This document shows positions 26,568 through 36,325 of a stretch of DNA of 64,000 bases, in pieces. The notes under the pieces are model-generated. The model had not been told where the DNA came from. It saw only the letters and a program-made list of their open reading frames with translations, and searched no databases. A program made the translations under genes and the position numbers. The DNA comes from Chitinophagaceae bacterium (GTDB taxonomy: Bacteria > Bacteroidota > Bacteroidia > Chitinophagales > Chitinophagaceae). How positions within the stretch are numbered: the stretch's first letter is position 1; every line of letters begins with the position of its first letter. The stretch spans positions 62,001 to 126,000 of the forward strand of contig JADJTY010000006.1 of NCBI GenBank assembly GCA_016710935.1, in the 5' to 3' direction.

Positions 26568-27475
26568 ATGCAACAAAAAAAAGAATATCATTCAAATGCG
26601 CATACCTTTCTGAGGGCAGAATCTTTTTGTGCGGAGATGATTGCCAGTGGATTTTCGTTTAATGAAATAGTATTAAAGCTGGATAGTAATTTTAAAAAAA
26701 GCTTTAGAGATGAAATAGAAGCGGTAAGTATCAATTACAACGAAGATACCCTGGCATACCAGATGGATATGACCATTAACAGGGATAGCATTTACGACAG
26801 GTTGCCCGAAGGTATCTTTCATCAAACAAAAGGTAACAGCAAAACCCTTACCACCGCCCAGATGACGGAAGAATACCGGCGTTTCAGGGAGGAGGAAAAG
26901 ATGGCCCGGAAGTTTTTTCAGCCCATTGAACAGGAATTTTTCAGGTATGCTACCATGGTGGAGCAGGAAGAACTGAATCTTGCATTTGGTATATTAAACG
27001 GTACTTTAAAAAACGAATTATTCAGTTTTTGGGGAATTCCAAACGGCTTGCCGGATGAAGCCGTGAGAAAACTGGTACAAATACTACCCTGGTTAAAACT
27101 GATCAAGGGAAATATTGAGCAAACGGCCAAAGCGCTTGAACTCATTTTAGGCAAACCGGTTAACTATACAGAATCCTGTAAAAAACAACATACAATAGCG
27201 GGAAAACCATTTGGGCTGGGACTTGGTGAATTGGGTGTTGATACCGTGGCTGGCAGTAATTTTTGGGAACCCTCCCCCTGCTGGATCTTTTATATTGAAG
27301 ACATAAAAAGAATGAAATAGAATCATTCCGTGAAAACAGCCCACACGGAAAATTATTAAAACATTTCGAAGAAATATTTATTCCTTTACAAATTGATATT
27401 ATATTTGAATATGCTGTTCTGCCTGCTGAAGACCTGGAGACCGAGGATGTTTTGGGTTTAAGCCTGGTACTTTAA
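26568..27475 (+). CDS. tssG: T6SS baseplate protein TssG, split by a frameshift near 27305
   Basis: The first frame (26568-27320, 250 residues) starts near residues HSNAHTFLRAESFCAEM, continues through FWGIPNGLPDEAVRKLV and GNIEQTAKALELILGKPV, and ends at TAG. The next frame then continues with ESFRENSPHGKLLKHFEEIF and FEYAVLPAEDL to a TAA at 27473-27475. Restoring one A in the A5 run at 27305-27309 gives one 302-residue protein, normal for subtype iii TssG. TssG forms the baseplate wedge with TssE, TssF and TssK. It is the first gene of the plus-strand T6SS operon and is followed by tssN after 22 bases. Confidence 0.8.
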
Positions 27476-27497
27476 AAACTAACATAAAGCTTATCAT

Positions 27498-28373
27498 ATG
27501 CTTCTTAAATATTTCTGGATATTCATTGGCAGCTCTTTTGCCTGTTCAGTTGCGCTGGTGTTTTTAGTTAAAAACTTTGCGCAGGGGTTTGCGGCAAATG
27601 CAAAACGGCCAATTCTGTTTGGTAGTTTTTCTGCAGCCGGCGCCTCCGGAACTGCATACCTGGCAACCTTAATAGACGAGCATATGTTTACTGTATACTG
27701 GATATTTTCCGGTATCTTCTTATTATTCGGTATTATACACGTTATCTTTTTTCATAAAAAGTATTTTTACTCCAACAAAAATGATCATGGTAAAGTGTTT
27801 ATGGGCGAAATATTATTCGCCCTGTCATTGATCCTGTTTACGGTCGTTATTTTTTCAACCCTACAGTATTTTTTAAAGGACAAGAGTTTCCTTTTTTACC
27901 CCATGTTATTAAGTATGCTCTGTTTCTTTATACCCATTCTTTTTGTGTACACCTTTGAAGCTGCCTATAAAATTCCGGTACCGGTTTTTACAACCTGGCA
28001 CTACCCTATTCATGCGCCCATTGATTTGCCTGATGAAAAAATAAATGAGAAACTGGTTGTGATCGCTTTTGAAATTGCCAAGCAATCAACTGAATACATA
28101 AAAACCAATTTCAGGGCCAAAGGCCCCGAAGCCATGCAGCTGGGTGATCTGTACTATCATTTTTTAAATGATTACAATGAATTGCACAGCGAAACTGCCA
28201 TTGAATATACCGATGAATATCATAATCCGCAGGAATGGTGGTTCAGAACAAAACCCAAATGGTACCAGCGCATCAGAATACTTAATCCGGAACTGACGAT
28301 CAGCGATAATAAAATTAAAGAAGACACGATAATCATTTGTGAAAGAATTATAAACCAGGAAGCAGAAGCATAA
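27498..28373 (+). CDS. tssN: T6SS subtype iii membrane protein TssN
   Basis: TssN is specific to the Bacteroidota subtype and is thought to help replace the TssJLM membrane complex. The first 155 residues contain about five membrane segments (WIFIGSSFACSVALVFLV, TVYWIFSGIFLLFGIIHVI, ILFALSLILFTVVIF, FYPMLLSMLCFFIPILFVY). A cytoplasmic C-terminal domain of 130 residues follows, with EWWFRTKPKWYQRIRILNP. It lies 4 bases upstream of tssK, so the two are tightly coupled. Confidence 0.82.
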   Translation: MLLKYFWIFIGSSFACSVALVFLVKNFAQGFAANAKRPILFGSFSAAGASGTAYLATLIDEHMFTVYWIFSGIFLLFGIIHVIFFHKKYFYSNKNDHGKVFMGEILFALSLILFTVVIFSTLQYFLKDKSFLFYPMLLSMLCFFIPILFVYTFEAAYKIPVPVFTTWHYPIHAPIDLPDEKINEKLVVIAFEIAKQSTEYIKTNFRAKGPEAMQLGDLYYHFLNDYNELHSETAIEYTDEYHNPQEWWFRTKPKWYQRIRILNPELTISDNKIKEDTIIICERIINQEAEA

Positions 28374-28377
28374 TGTT

Positions 28378-29544
28378 ATGAGAGACCAGCAAAAACATTT
28401 TCCGGTAAATTGGATTGACGGGATGAAGATCAATAAAAATCATTTTATTGAACAGGACAATGCATGGGCAGATGCTTTACAGGGCATTGCTTCCCAGCAA
28501 CTTTCCCCACTTCGTTTTGGCGTTATTCCCGCATCAGTTGCAGGCGAAGAGACCTTCAATATTAAAATATCTTTCGACAATCAAAACAGCCTCCGGGTTT
28601 CTGTATTATCCTGCCAGGCTATCACTTCGGGGGGAGCATTTATTTCGCTGCCGGCATTTTCAACTGTTGGACAGGCTGAGACCGGTAATGTACTTACCAG
28701 TACGTTTCCATTTGCTGATTCAAAAAATGAATCAACCTGGTGGATATTTTTATTTGTACACCCCTTTGAAAAACAGGCAGCCGGCAGTCCTGATCTTGCC
28801 GAAAATCCACCCAGGTTTCCCAATGTATTACCTTCCTACAGCATCCAGGTTGTAAGCGATACCAATTACCGTCAATACTCCGCTCATCCGTATAGTTTAG
28901 TGATTGGTAAAGTAGCTGTTAATGGTAACGATGTTAGAATTGAGGACGACTATATTCCGCCCTGTATCTCTATAAATGCCAATCCTGATCTGCTTTCGTT
29001 GCATGGCGAACTGGATAAATACCTGGCTGATGTGGAGCTCTATTGCTCACAGATCGTACAAAAGATCTTCAGAAAAGATCAGAAGAATGAAATTTCAGAG
29101 CTGGTCATGTTTTTATGCGACCGGGTGATGCTTTACCTGGGACAGGCCATTACCAGCATGCGCTGGAACATGGTGTACGCCCCTCCTGCTTCTATGTTTG
29201 CAGCCATTTCAACCTTATCCAGGATCATGAAAAATACCATTGACCTCAGAATTGGTTCGGGTAAAGAAGAACTGATGAATTACCTGAGTGAGTGGTGCGA
29301 ATTAAGGCAGGGAGAACTGGAAAGTATGTTGAGCAACCTGGCGAATGCCGGTTTTAATCAGAATGATATCAATAAGAATATTGAAAAAGTAGTACAGTTT
29401 GTAAAAGTAACCTCACGCCTTTTTGAAACGCTGAGTAAACTGGAATTCATTGGCAAACGTAAAGAGAGCGGCATTTTTGTAAAAGAAGAAACCATTCAGC
29501 AGGCTGAAACTGCCAACAAGGCCAAGAGGCGTTTTTTAGGGTAA
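28378..29544 (+). CDS. tssK: T6SS baseplate protein TssK
   Basis: TssK connects the baseplate to the membrane complex. The N-terminus NWIDGMKINKNHFIEQDNAW is the family signature (usually W-x-x-G-M-x-x-x-x-x-H-F). A beta-rich shoulder follows, then helices (SMRWNMVYAPPASMFAAI and LMNYLSEWCELRQGELESML). The 388-residue length fits subtype iii. It is directly after tssN and is followed by the first tssO. Confidence 0.87.
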   Translation: MRDQQKHFPVNWIDGMKINKNHFIEQDNAWADALQGIASQQLSPLRFGVIPASVAGEETFNIKISFDNQNSLRVSVLSCQAITSGGAFISLPAFSTVGQAETGNVLTSTFPFADSKNESTWWIFLFVHPFEKQAAGSPDLAENPPRFPNVLPSYSIQVVSDTNYRQYSAHPYSLVIGKVAVNGNDVRIEDDYIPPCISINANPDLLSLHGELDKYLADVELYCSQIVQKIFRKDQKNEISELVMFLCDRVMLYLGQAITSMRWNMVYAPPASMFAAISTLSRIMKNTIDLRIGSGKEELMNYLSEWCELRQGELESMLSNLANAGFNQNDINKNIEKVVQFVKVTSRLFETLSKLEFIGKRKESGIFVKEETIQQAETANKAKRRFLG

Positions 29545-29586
29545 CGCAATACTAAAACTTTTTAAAAATATTTAAATAATAAAGTT

Positions 29587-30095
29587 ATGGAACCAACAAA
29601 CAAATCTGAAAGAAGAAAAGCACTGCTGAATTTTATGTTGCTTTTTTTGGCGTGTACAGGTATAATTGTAACAACAGTATTTACAAGTACTAAGGTGCCA
29701 TTTTCACAGAATAATGTTTTGCTGCAGGTTCAAAAAAACGCTGATAAAAAAATGAGCTACAAAAAGAAGTTGCAAAAAAAGTTTCTTCTATTACTTCAAT
29801 AATTGATTCGCTGGATAAAATAAAAATTAACGATTTTACACAATTGGATTTTAGAATCAAAGAAGAAATTAATGGTTTGAGTGAAATCACACTTAATGCT
29901 GATGTAGAGGATAAAAAATTGTATTCAAATATTAGTACAAATCTTTCTTATTACTACGCTGCTAAAAAAGCTGTACAGCAGAAGAATGATGACAACTCTG
30001 ACGTAAAATCTTTAAATGATGAAATTAAGGCTTTAGAAAGAGAAAGAGATCAGTGGAAAAAGGATTATTTTGATTTAAAAACCTCCGGAAAATAA
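29587..30095 (+). CDS. tssO: T6SS membrane protein TssO, first copy, frameshifted
   Basis: The N-terminal frame (29587-29802) gives KALLNFMLLFLACTGIIVTT, a single membrane anchor, then runs into a spurious LLLLQ end. Adding one A to the A5 run at 29761-29765 continues as KKEVAKKVSSITSIIDSLDK and joins the 29844-30095 frame, giving about 169 residues that end in a coiled coil (LNDEIKALERERDQWKKDYF). The intact second copy at 35781-36308 has the same anchor plus coiled-coil plan. It lies between tssK and tssP. Confidence 0.75.
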
Positions 30096-30122
30096 ATAGC
30101 TTAACCTTTAAAAAAATAATTT

Positions 30123-31133
30123 ATGAATTCTCACAGAATATATACCCGTAAAACTAATGGGCTTGACCATTCTGTATGGCTTTTCGTTTTTATTTTGATG
30201 TTTCTTTCATTGGGGTTGTTGAGTTTTTTATGGATAGATCAAAGTAAATGCGTGCCCTTTACTATTAAAATTTCTCCGGGTGATGAATCGAAATTTTATA
30301 GAGGAGAACCATTGATTTTCAATTCTTCAATTTCCGGAAAAAAAATCATTTGGGATTTTGGAGATGAAACCAAAATAGAAAAAGGTGCTTATGTCATACA
30401 TAAGTTTATAAATCCAGGAAAATATTTTGTAAAAGCGAGTATTAATTCTGATTGTGACCAGATTATTAAAGAAGTAATCATTCTTAAAAGCATTGAAGAA
30501 TTGGACAATGAAGACAAAATTGTTTACACCGGGAATCTTATTGCAGGAAAAGAGATTGAATTCAGTTGTAATAAAATAGCTGATTCCTGGACATGGTTCG
30601 TTAAAAATGAACCTGGAATAAAACCAAGGCAGCATGGTGAAAAAGCGAATATAATTTTCCCCAATGCGGGTATTTATACAGTTCAGGTCTCTTTAAATAA
30701 TGACCGTAATAAAAGTTATTTTAGGGACGTAGTAGTATCAGACAACGGAGTTGTAAAAATCAAGCCTATTGATATCAACAATATTAAACGCATTAATACT
30801 GACAATCAAGGGGATACCAAAAAGGAAGAGAATACCCCGCAACCCGAGGCAACTACAAGTATCACATACATCAGCAATACCTCTTTAAAAAGTAAGCTTA
30901 TTGATGTGATCAATGATAATGCTTCAAGCCCATCCCTGGATTATTTTAATCAATTCCTTGATAATGGGGCCGCAACCATTGTAAAGCTTGAAGGTATAGC
31001 CGACAAACAGATGAATTTCAGTAAGTTTTATACACTGCTCCGAAAGAATGGGAATTTAAAAATTGTTGATGTTAAAATAGACAGAGACACTGAAAAGAAG
31101 GTCATGTTTATAAGAGTTACGCTTACAAACTAA
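30123..31133 (+). CDS. tssP: T6SS PKD-domain membrane protein TssP, first copy
   Basis: Residues 1-45 carry a short cytoplasmic start with RIYTRKTNGLDHSV and one membrane helix (WLFVFILMFLSLGLLSFLW). A PKD domain follows (about 50-120) with IIWDFGDETKIEKGAYVIHK and NPGKYFVKASINSDC, then a second Ig-like domain (KIADSWTWFVKNEPG) and a C-terminal domain after a low-complexity linker. This matches the subtype iii TssP plan as I know it. The periplasmic part probably links inner-membrane TssN/TssO to the envelope. A paralogue is at 36326-37330. Confidence 0.72.
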   Translation: MNSHRIYTRKTNGLDHSVWLFVFILMFLSLGLLSFLWIDQSKCVPFTIKISPGDESKFYRGEPLIFNSSISGKKIIWDFGDETKIEKGAYVIHKFINPGKYFVKASINSDCDQIIKEVIILKSIEELDNEDKIVYTGNLIAGKEIEFSCNKIADSWTWFVKNEPGIKPRQHGEKANIIFPNAGIYTVQVSLNNDRNKSYFRDVVVSDNGVVKIKPIDINNIKRINTDNQGDTKKEENTPQPEATTSITYISNTSLKSKLIDVINDNASSPSLDYFNQFLDNGAATIVKLEGIADKQMNFSKFYTLLRKNGNLKIVDVKIDRDTEKKVMFIRVTLTN

Positions 31134-31154
31134 TCCTGAAAACCGTTACCAGCT

Positions 31155-31580
31155 ATGCAGGATTACCTTAAATTGCCATTAAGATTTGATCAGTTTTGAA
31201 AGAAAAAACTGGATACCTGTTCCCTTAAAGAATCCATTTACCGAAATTTGCACCTGCTTATTACTACGGAGCTCGAGGAAAACAAGCAGGATTTCAGGTA
31301 TGGGTCACAGTTTTGGGATCATGATTATGATATACACCTGTCGAACGATGCCCGGCGTGAAATGGTGATGACCAGCTTAAAAAGACAATTACAATTATAC
31401 GAAAAGAGAATCCTGAATCCGGTAGTTGAAGTGAACGTAAAACAAAAAGAATACAAACTATCTGTTAGTTCACAATTGAGAAGAAGAATTGAGATCATTG
31501 TTACCGGTCAGCTGGTAAGAAACAATGAACCCTTTCGTTTTCAAACCGGGTTCTTTATCGGGCCGCTGCTTTTTGATTAA
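31155..31580 (+). CDS. tssE: T6SS baseplate protein TssE (gp25-like) with in-frame TGA
   Basis: From ATG 31155 the frame reads MQDYLKLPLRFDQF, then TGA at 31197-31199, then continues in the same frame with CSLKESIYRNLHLLITT, DFRYGSQFWDHDYDI and the terminal FRFQTGFFIGPLLFD, which is typical gp25/TssE. The total is 141 codons, normal for the family. The TGA could come from a substitution or from two compensating homopolymer errors (T4 at 31194-31197 and A6 at 31204-31209) that would read DQFLKEKLDT. Without repair only a start at the CTG or TTG codons near 31245 could give a shortened protein. Confidence 0.78.
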
Positions 31581-31638
31581 CATTGAGCACTTTAATATTT
31601 GAAAGCACCTTAAAACAAATAATTGAATTTAATCAGCC

Positions 31639-33483
31639 ATGGCAGCACTTAAAAGGGAACGGATAAAAGACCAGATGGTAAATACGGCTGCCAGGATCTG
31701 GGCTATAGAAGAAAGCGAGATTGAACAGAGTTTTGACCCGTTGGCCATGCTTTTAATTGAGGCCTGTGCTGCAGAAATGGAAAAGATCGGGAACGAAATA
31801 AGCAGTTCCCATACCCGGTTGCTCGATTATCTTGCCGAGATCGTGTTGCCGGAATCGTTATTTGGTTCAACCCCGGCATCGGGCATTGTGCAGGCCCTGC
31901 CCGTAGATGCAAAAACTGAAATTAGTTCAAAAGACGCTTTTTATTTAACCCAGAAAATTCAGCGGCCTGTAACCGGCCGTGTTGAATCAGTTGACCTGCA
32001 CCTGGCTCCCATCGGAAAATTTACACTTTTAAAAACGGAGATAGCGTTCATCGTATCAGGCAATAAGCTTTTCAGAATAAAGGAAAATAACAGTAAGGAA
32101 TTAATGTTTGCGCCCGACCGGTTAAACAATTCCAATGACATATGGCTGTTGGTAAATTCGGATAAAACACTGGATACTTTAAAAGGACTTAGCCTTTATT
32201 TTGACCTGAGGAGTCACTCAGGTGCCAACAGTTTTTATAATGCACTCAGCTACAGCAAATGTTGGGTTAATGAAAATGCTGTTGAGGTAGCACCCGGTTA
32301 TGGCCAGGAAAAAGACTTTGGTATTGACCAACGTGAAATCCTGCTATCCGGCGATAGCCGAACCAGTAAAATGAACAGGAAGGCCGGTTATATTTACCAA
32401 AACCGTTTTTTGCAAATATGCGGGGATACAAAGATCACCAGAACAGAAATGCCTGTACAACTGCGTGAAAAATTCCCTGTTGAAATAGCTAAACAGCTGG
32501 AAACAGAAGAACTTCATTTCATTAAAATAGAATTACCCCAGTATTTTTCGCAGGAAGTATTTGACATTGTTACCTGTTCTGTAAACGCTTTTCCGGTGAT
32601 CAATAAAAAATTAAACAGTTTTAATTACCGCACTGATGACTGGATCAATATTATTCCGATGCCGGCAGAAGGCTCTTTTTTTGACCTGGAATCTGTAAAA
32701 AATGAAAAAGGCGAACAATATAAGATACGCCCTGCTGCCGGTGTTGATAGTGTGGCTGCGGGGGAAGTGATTGTAAGAACGAGTGGTGTAGGAAAAACAA
32801 GTTCGCAGGAAGTAAGGGAAATGATCAACAGTATCACCGAAACCATCCGGGATCAAAGTGCTTATTTCGGGCAACTCAGTAATGAATTCATTCTTTCCCG
32901 TTTGCGGGAAATTGGCAAATTGCTGGCAGGTCTTGAAGACAATATGCAGGCTGCTACAGATAAAAAGACTGAATACAATTACCTGATGCTGAGGCCCAGG
33001 AAAAACGGGGAAATGATATCCATAGATTATTGGATCACCAATGGTGTCGATGCCAACCAAATTAAAGCCGGTTTAACGCTGGCGGCAGTAAATAACACGT
33101 TGATCAATACCAAAAAGAGTCATACCTTAACCAATTTTACGGGAGGCAAAAATTCAGTTTCTGTAACTGAAAAAAAGGGGATGCTCAGGCAACAGTTAAT
33201 TTCGGGCGGAAAGATCATCAGTGCCGAAGATGTAAAATTACTTTGCATGCAGCTTTTTGGCGATAAATTAAAAAAGGTGGAGGTTCAGAAAGGGGTTCAG
33301 GTAAGTGCGCAGGCAGCAGAAGGTTTTAAAAGAACCATTGATGTAATTTTAACACTGGGTTCTTCCGTAAACGACTCTATAAAAAATGAAATAGACAATT
33401 TATGCCGTGAATTGGAATTTATCCTGGATGGCAATGCATCACCGGTTACTCCTTTTCAGATTATTATAAAAAATTCCCCTTAA
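31639..33483 (+). CDS. tssF: T6SS baseplate protein TssF
   Basis: The 614-residue baseplate wedge protein starts KRERIKDQMVNTAARIWAIE and has SHTRLLDYLAEIVLPESLFGS, SQEVFDIVTCSVNAFPVINK and the C-terminal AQAAEGFKRTIDVILTL. These positions correspond to the VasA/TssF pattern. It follows tssE and precedes the TraN-like secreted gene with no gap (24 bases to its ATG). No lesion is seen in it. Confidence 0.9.
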   Translation: MAALKRERIKDQMVNTAARIWAIEESEIEQSFDPLAMLLIEACAAEMEKIGNEISSSHTRLLDYLAEIVLPESLFGSTPASGIVQALPVDAKTEISSKDAFYLTQKIQRPVTGRVESVDLHLAPIGKFTLLKTEIAFIVSGNKLFRIKENNSKELMFAPDRLNNSNDIWLLVNSDKTLDTLKGLSLYFDLRSHSGANSFYNALSYSKCWVNENAVEVAPGYGQEKDFGIDQREILLSGDSRTSKMNRKAGYIYQNRFLQICGDTKITRTEMPVQLREKFPVEIAKQLETEELHFIKIELPQYFSQEVFDIVTCSVNAFPVINKKLNSFNYRTDDWINIIPMPAEGSFFDLESVKNEKGEQYKIRPAAGVDSVAAGEVIVRTSGVGKTSSQEVREMINSITETIRDQSAYFGQLSNEFILSRLREIGKLLAGLEDNMQAATDKKTEYNYLMLRPRKNGEMISIDYWITNGVDANQIKAGLTLAAVNNTLINTKKSHTLTNFTGGKNSVSVTEKKGMLRQQLISGGKIISAEDVKLLCMQLFGDKLKKVEVQKGVQVSAQAAEGFKRTIDVILTLGSSVNDSIKNEIDNLCRELEFILDGNASPVTPFQIIIKNSP

Positions 33484-33507
33484 TTGGGTAATTCATATTT
33501 TTATATT

Positions 33508-34482
33508 ATGCAGAAATACAAAATTTATCGCTCTCTTTTTTTCATGCTGACACTGGCACTGTGCACAACTAGCGTGAATGCCCAGGGAAATATAGTCGAG
33601 AACAGAACAATCAAAGTAAAAAAAAATGTGCTTTGTCAAATTGATTTCACAACAGAAGTTTCTTATGATTTTAGTTTGCCAAAAAACTCAACAGATTATT
33701 ATGTATTGGGCGATACCAGAGCACAAAAGTCACTAACCATTAACACACTGCAGGAAAACCCTCCTGCCACCATATTAACTGTTACGGAAGCAAACGGGAA
33801 GAAATGGAATATAACAGTGGAATATAAAGCAGATCTTGATCCGGAAAACGAAGCTGAAACTAATTATGATTTTTCGGACAAAAACATTAAAACCACTAGA
33901 AGCAACACAATATTAAAAGAGACAGATATAAAATTTTTCAGCGACAATAAACAAAGTACACCAATCCCGCATACATTAGCTGAAATTGATCACCTGAATA
34001 AAATATATCCAGGTTTAATTTTTTCAGAACCCCCTCCTGAGCAAACCTTTAATCGCACCTTTGAAAATGATGCAAATTTTATTAATCAGTTTTACGATAA
34101 AAAGACCGGGATAATTAAGGCATTTAAGAACGACATGGTGAGTATCAGAATTGTTTGCCAGGATATTCGTTTTAATGGTGCTAATGCTTACTTAAAATTG
34201 TTGCTGCAAAATGCCGGTACTGAAGATTTTCTTACGGGTTCCATGCTGCTTACATTATTAAGGCCAAACGGAACTACGTTAAGTTTACATCCAGGCAGTA
34301 TTTATCCAAATAAGTTTCCAATTATTAGGCCTAATTCTGAAATAGCAATAATATATGCATTTAAAGCCTTTCATATAGCAGATGAGGAAAGTTTAAAGTT
34401 CGAAATCCAGGATCGTACACAAAAGATCAACCTCGAATTTAGCCTTACCGGGGTTGATTATAATGAGGCCCGAAAAGATTAA
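33508..34482 (+). CDS. Secreted TraN-like (DUF4138-like) protein in the T6SS operon
   Basis: ATG 33508 gives a signal peptide (YRSLFFMLTLALCTTSVNAQ) on a 324-residue protein. The N-terminal beta domain (VSYDFSLPKNSTDYYVLGDT, PATILTVTEANGKKWNITVE) and C-terminal beta domain (RIVCQDIRFNGANAYLKLLL, PIIRPNSEIAIIYAFKAF) recall TraN/DUF4138 of conjugative elements, which is a VirB9-like plan. A YPGLIFSEPPPEQTFNRTF linker joins them. The resemblance is moderate and by eye. The longer gene at 39253 has the same two domains with TPRs inserted. It is probably a periplasmic envelope component of the T6SS. Confidence 0.6.
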   Translation: MQKYKIYRSLFFMLTLALCTTSVNAQGNIVENRTIKVKKNVLCQIDFTTEVSYDFSLPKNSTDYYVLGDTRAQKSLTINTLQENPPATILTVTEANGKKWNITVEYKADLDPENEAETNYDFSDKNIKTTRSNTILKETDIKFFSDNKQSTPIPHTLAEIDHLNKIYPGLIFSEPPPEQTFNRTFENDANFINQFYDKKTGIIKAFKNDMVSIRIVCQDIRFNGANAYLKLLLQNAGTEDFLTGSMLLTLLRPNGTTLSLHPGSIYPNKFPIIRPNSEIAIIYAFKAFHIADEESLKFEIQDRTQKINLEFSLTGVDYNEARKD

Positions 34483-34540
34483 GTAACATTTGTTGCAGGC
34501 AAATTTTTATTATTTGTAACTATTAAATTGAACGGTGTAC

Positions 34541-35653
34541 ATGAAATTGAAAACAACCATATTCAGCGTTACGCTCTGTTTTTTATTCCTGTTAACAGCC
34601 TTTAGATCTGCCGCACATGATATTTATTTTTGCGGCGAAAAAATACCTTTAACCCCCCGGGTTGCAGATAAATTGATGGATATTATCAGGAAACAAATAA
34701 AATACAATGTAGTAAGTCATTTAAAACAAAAAGACAATTATTATATAAAAACCATCGAACTTATTTTAAAAAAAACCGGCTTACCGGATGATTTTAAATA
34801 CCTGGCCATTGTTGAAAGCGGTTTAAGAAATGTGCAATCTCCGGTAGGTGCTGCAGGCTATTGGCAAATTATGCCAGGCACAGCAAAAGACTTAAACCTT
34901 GTTATAAACGGAGAGGTTGATGAAAGGAATGATATCTATGCATCTACAATTGCTGCGTGTAATTTATTGTACAACTATTTTAAAGAAATAAAAAAGAATC
35001 ATAAAGTTTCATCCTGGGTATTAACCGCCGCTGCCTATAATTATGGCAGTGGGAACATGAAAAAAGTGATTAATACACAGGGAAATGATTATTTTAAGAT
35101 GAATCTTAATAAAGAAACTTCTGAGTATGTTTATAAGATAATTGCGGTAAAAGAGTTGTTCGAATACCCTGAACTTTACCTGAAAGATTTTGGTTACAAT
35201 GTTTTTAATACTAAAGCCACTGCTAAATTAAAAAACGAAAAAGATGATGTTGATAAATCAGACTTTGATGCGATTAGTATTAAGGTGGATGACAAAAATG
35301 AAAACCGGACTACAAAAGACACCAAATCATTTACACCTGTTAAAAACAGCAATGTAAAAAGTGAAGGCTATGTTTTTGCTTATATAACCGGGGACTATCC
35401 AAATTTTAAAGATAGCAGTGAAATAAAAATTACCCTCAAAGATCCATTAAGAATTGAAAATAGCTTAAAGAACCGGGGCAAAATCATAACAGGTATAGGC
35501 TGGAAAATAGATGATAAAATATTTGTTGACTTTGGATATGGTAAGAAACTTATTATAATTGATCACCAAAATAAAAAGCATGATGGCATTGCAGAAGCTG
35601 CTTTAAAAGACAAACATGAAATAGCCTTAAAAGTAACCGAATTTTATAATTAA
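34541..35653 (+). CDS. Lytic transglycosylase (GH23, MltD-like), first copy
   Basis: A signal peptide ends near residue 25 (RSAAH). The GH23 motifs are present: catalytic Glu in KYLAIVESGLRN, GAAGYWQIMPGTAKDL and SSWVLTAAAYNYGSGN. It should cleave peptidoglycan in the periplasm, most likely opening the wall for the T6SS. About 140 C-terminal residues are unrecognised, with a long polar linker. The start is ATG 34541 rather than the GTG six bases earlier. A close paralogue is at 42448-43560. Confidence 0.88.
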   Translation: MKLKTTIFSVTLCFLFLLTAFRSAAHDIYFCGEKIPLTPRVADKLMDIIRKQIKYNVVSHLKQKDNYYIKTIELILKKTGLPDDFKYLAIVESGLRNVQSPVGAAGYWQIMPGTAKDLNLVINGEVDERNDIYASTIAACNLLYNYFKEIKKNHKVSSWVLTAAAYNYGSGNMKKVINTQGNDYFKMNLNKETSEYVYKIIAVKELFEYPELYLKDFGYNVFNTKATAKLKNEKDDVDKSDFDAISIKVDDKNENRTTKDTKSFTPVKNSNVKSEGYVFAYITGDYPNFKDSSEIKITLKDPLRIENSLKNRGKIITGIGWKIDDKIFVDFGYGKKLIIIDHQNKKHDGIAEAALKDKHEIALKVTEFYN

Positions 35654-35780
35654 CATACAAAGCTGCTAAGCTGCATTAAAATCAGGTTTTTAATGCTTAG
35701 TTTAGTTTGTAAAAACCCGAAAGTTGAGTAAATTTATAGCCCGCAAATAATTGCAGGGCAGTATTTTAAAAATCACTAAA

Positions 35781-36308
35781 ATGCAACCAAAGAATAATAC
35801 CATACGTAAAAAGACCTTCATTAATTTTTTGCTGCTGTTTTTGCTATGTGTAGCCATTATCACCACTACCATATTTTTTAGCTTCCAGGCTCCGCTGAAA
35901 CAAAACAACCAGCTGCTGAAAGATTCGAGGTCTTATATAAAAGACAAAGAATTTTCAAGGGCATTTATGTCTGAAATGTCGAATATTGCCGGCATGCTGG
36001 ATACCATAAACACGAAAGCAGGTAAACCAGAACTGCTGGATGGTAACATTACCGAAGGCATCAAAAAACTGAATGCTAAAATAGCTGAGGAATCTGTTAA
36101 TGATAAAGAGTTTTACAATAGCATGGTCTTTCTGTTATCTGATATCCAGTCTGCCAAAAAACAATTACGCGATAATACCGGAAAAGACCTCAATGCAGAT
36201 GCTTTGCGGCAGGAGGTAGAATCTTTAAGAAGCAGCCTGGACGCTGCAAAAATTGAGAATTTGAATTTAAAACAACAGGTATTTTTGTTACAGCAACAGA
36301 AACAATAA
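35781..36308 (+). CDS. tssO: T6SS membrane protein TssO, second copy (intact)
   Basis: This 175-residue protein has RKKTFINFLLLFLLCVAIIT as its membrane anchor near residues 8-33 and ends in a coiled coil (LRQEVESLRSSLDAAKIENL). It parallels the first TssO (29587) but is uninterrupted. I chose ATG 35781 (MQPKNNT). It opens the second envelope set, 127 bases after the first lytic transglycosylase, and is followed by tssP copy 2 after 17 bases. Confidence 0.75.
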   Translation: MQPKNNTIRKKTFINFLLLFLLCVAIITTTIFFSFQAPLKQNNQLLKDSRSYIKDKEFSRAFMSEMSNIAGMLDTINTKAGKPELLDGNITEGIKKLNAKIAEESVNDKEFYNSMVFLLSDIQSAKKQLRDNTGKDLNADALRQEVESLRSSLDAAKIENLNLKQQVFLLQQQKQ

Positions 36309-36325
36309 TAAATATTTTCAACTTA

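Noticed and set aside
27305..27311. Programmed -1 ribosomal frameshift site in tssG
   Set aside because: A_AAA_AGA slips imperfectly in the A-site and the same missing-base signature occurs in many unrelated genes, so an assembly error is simpler.
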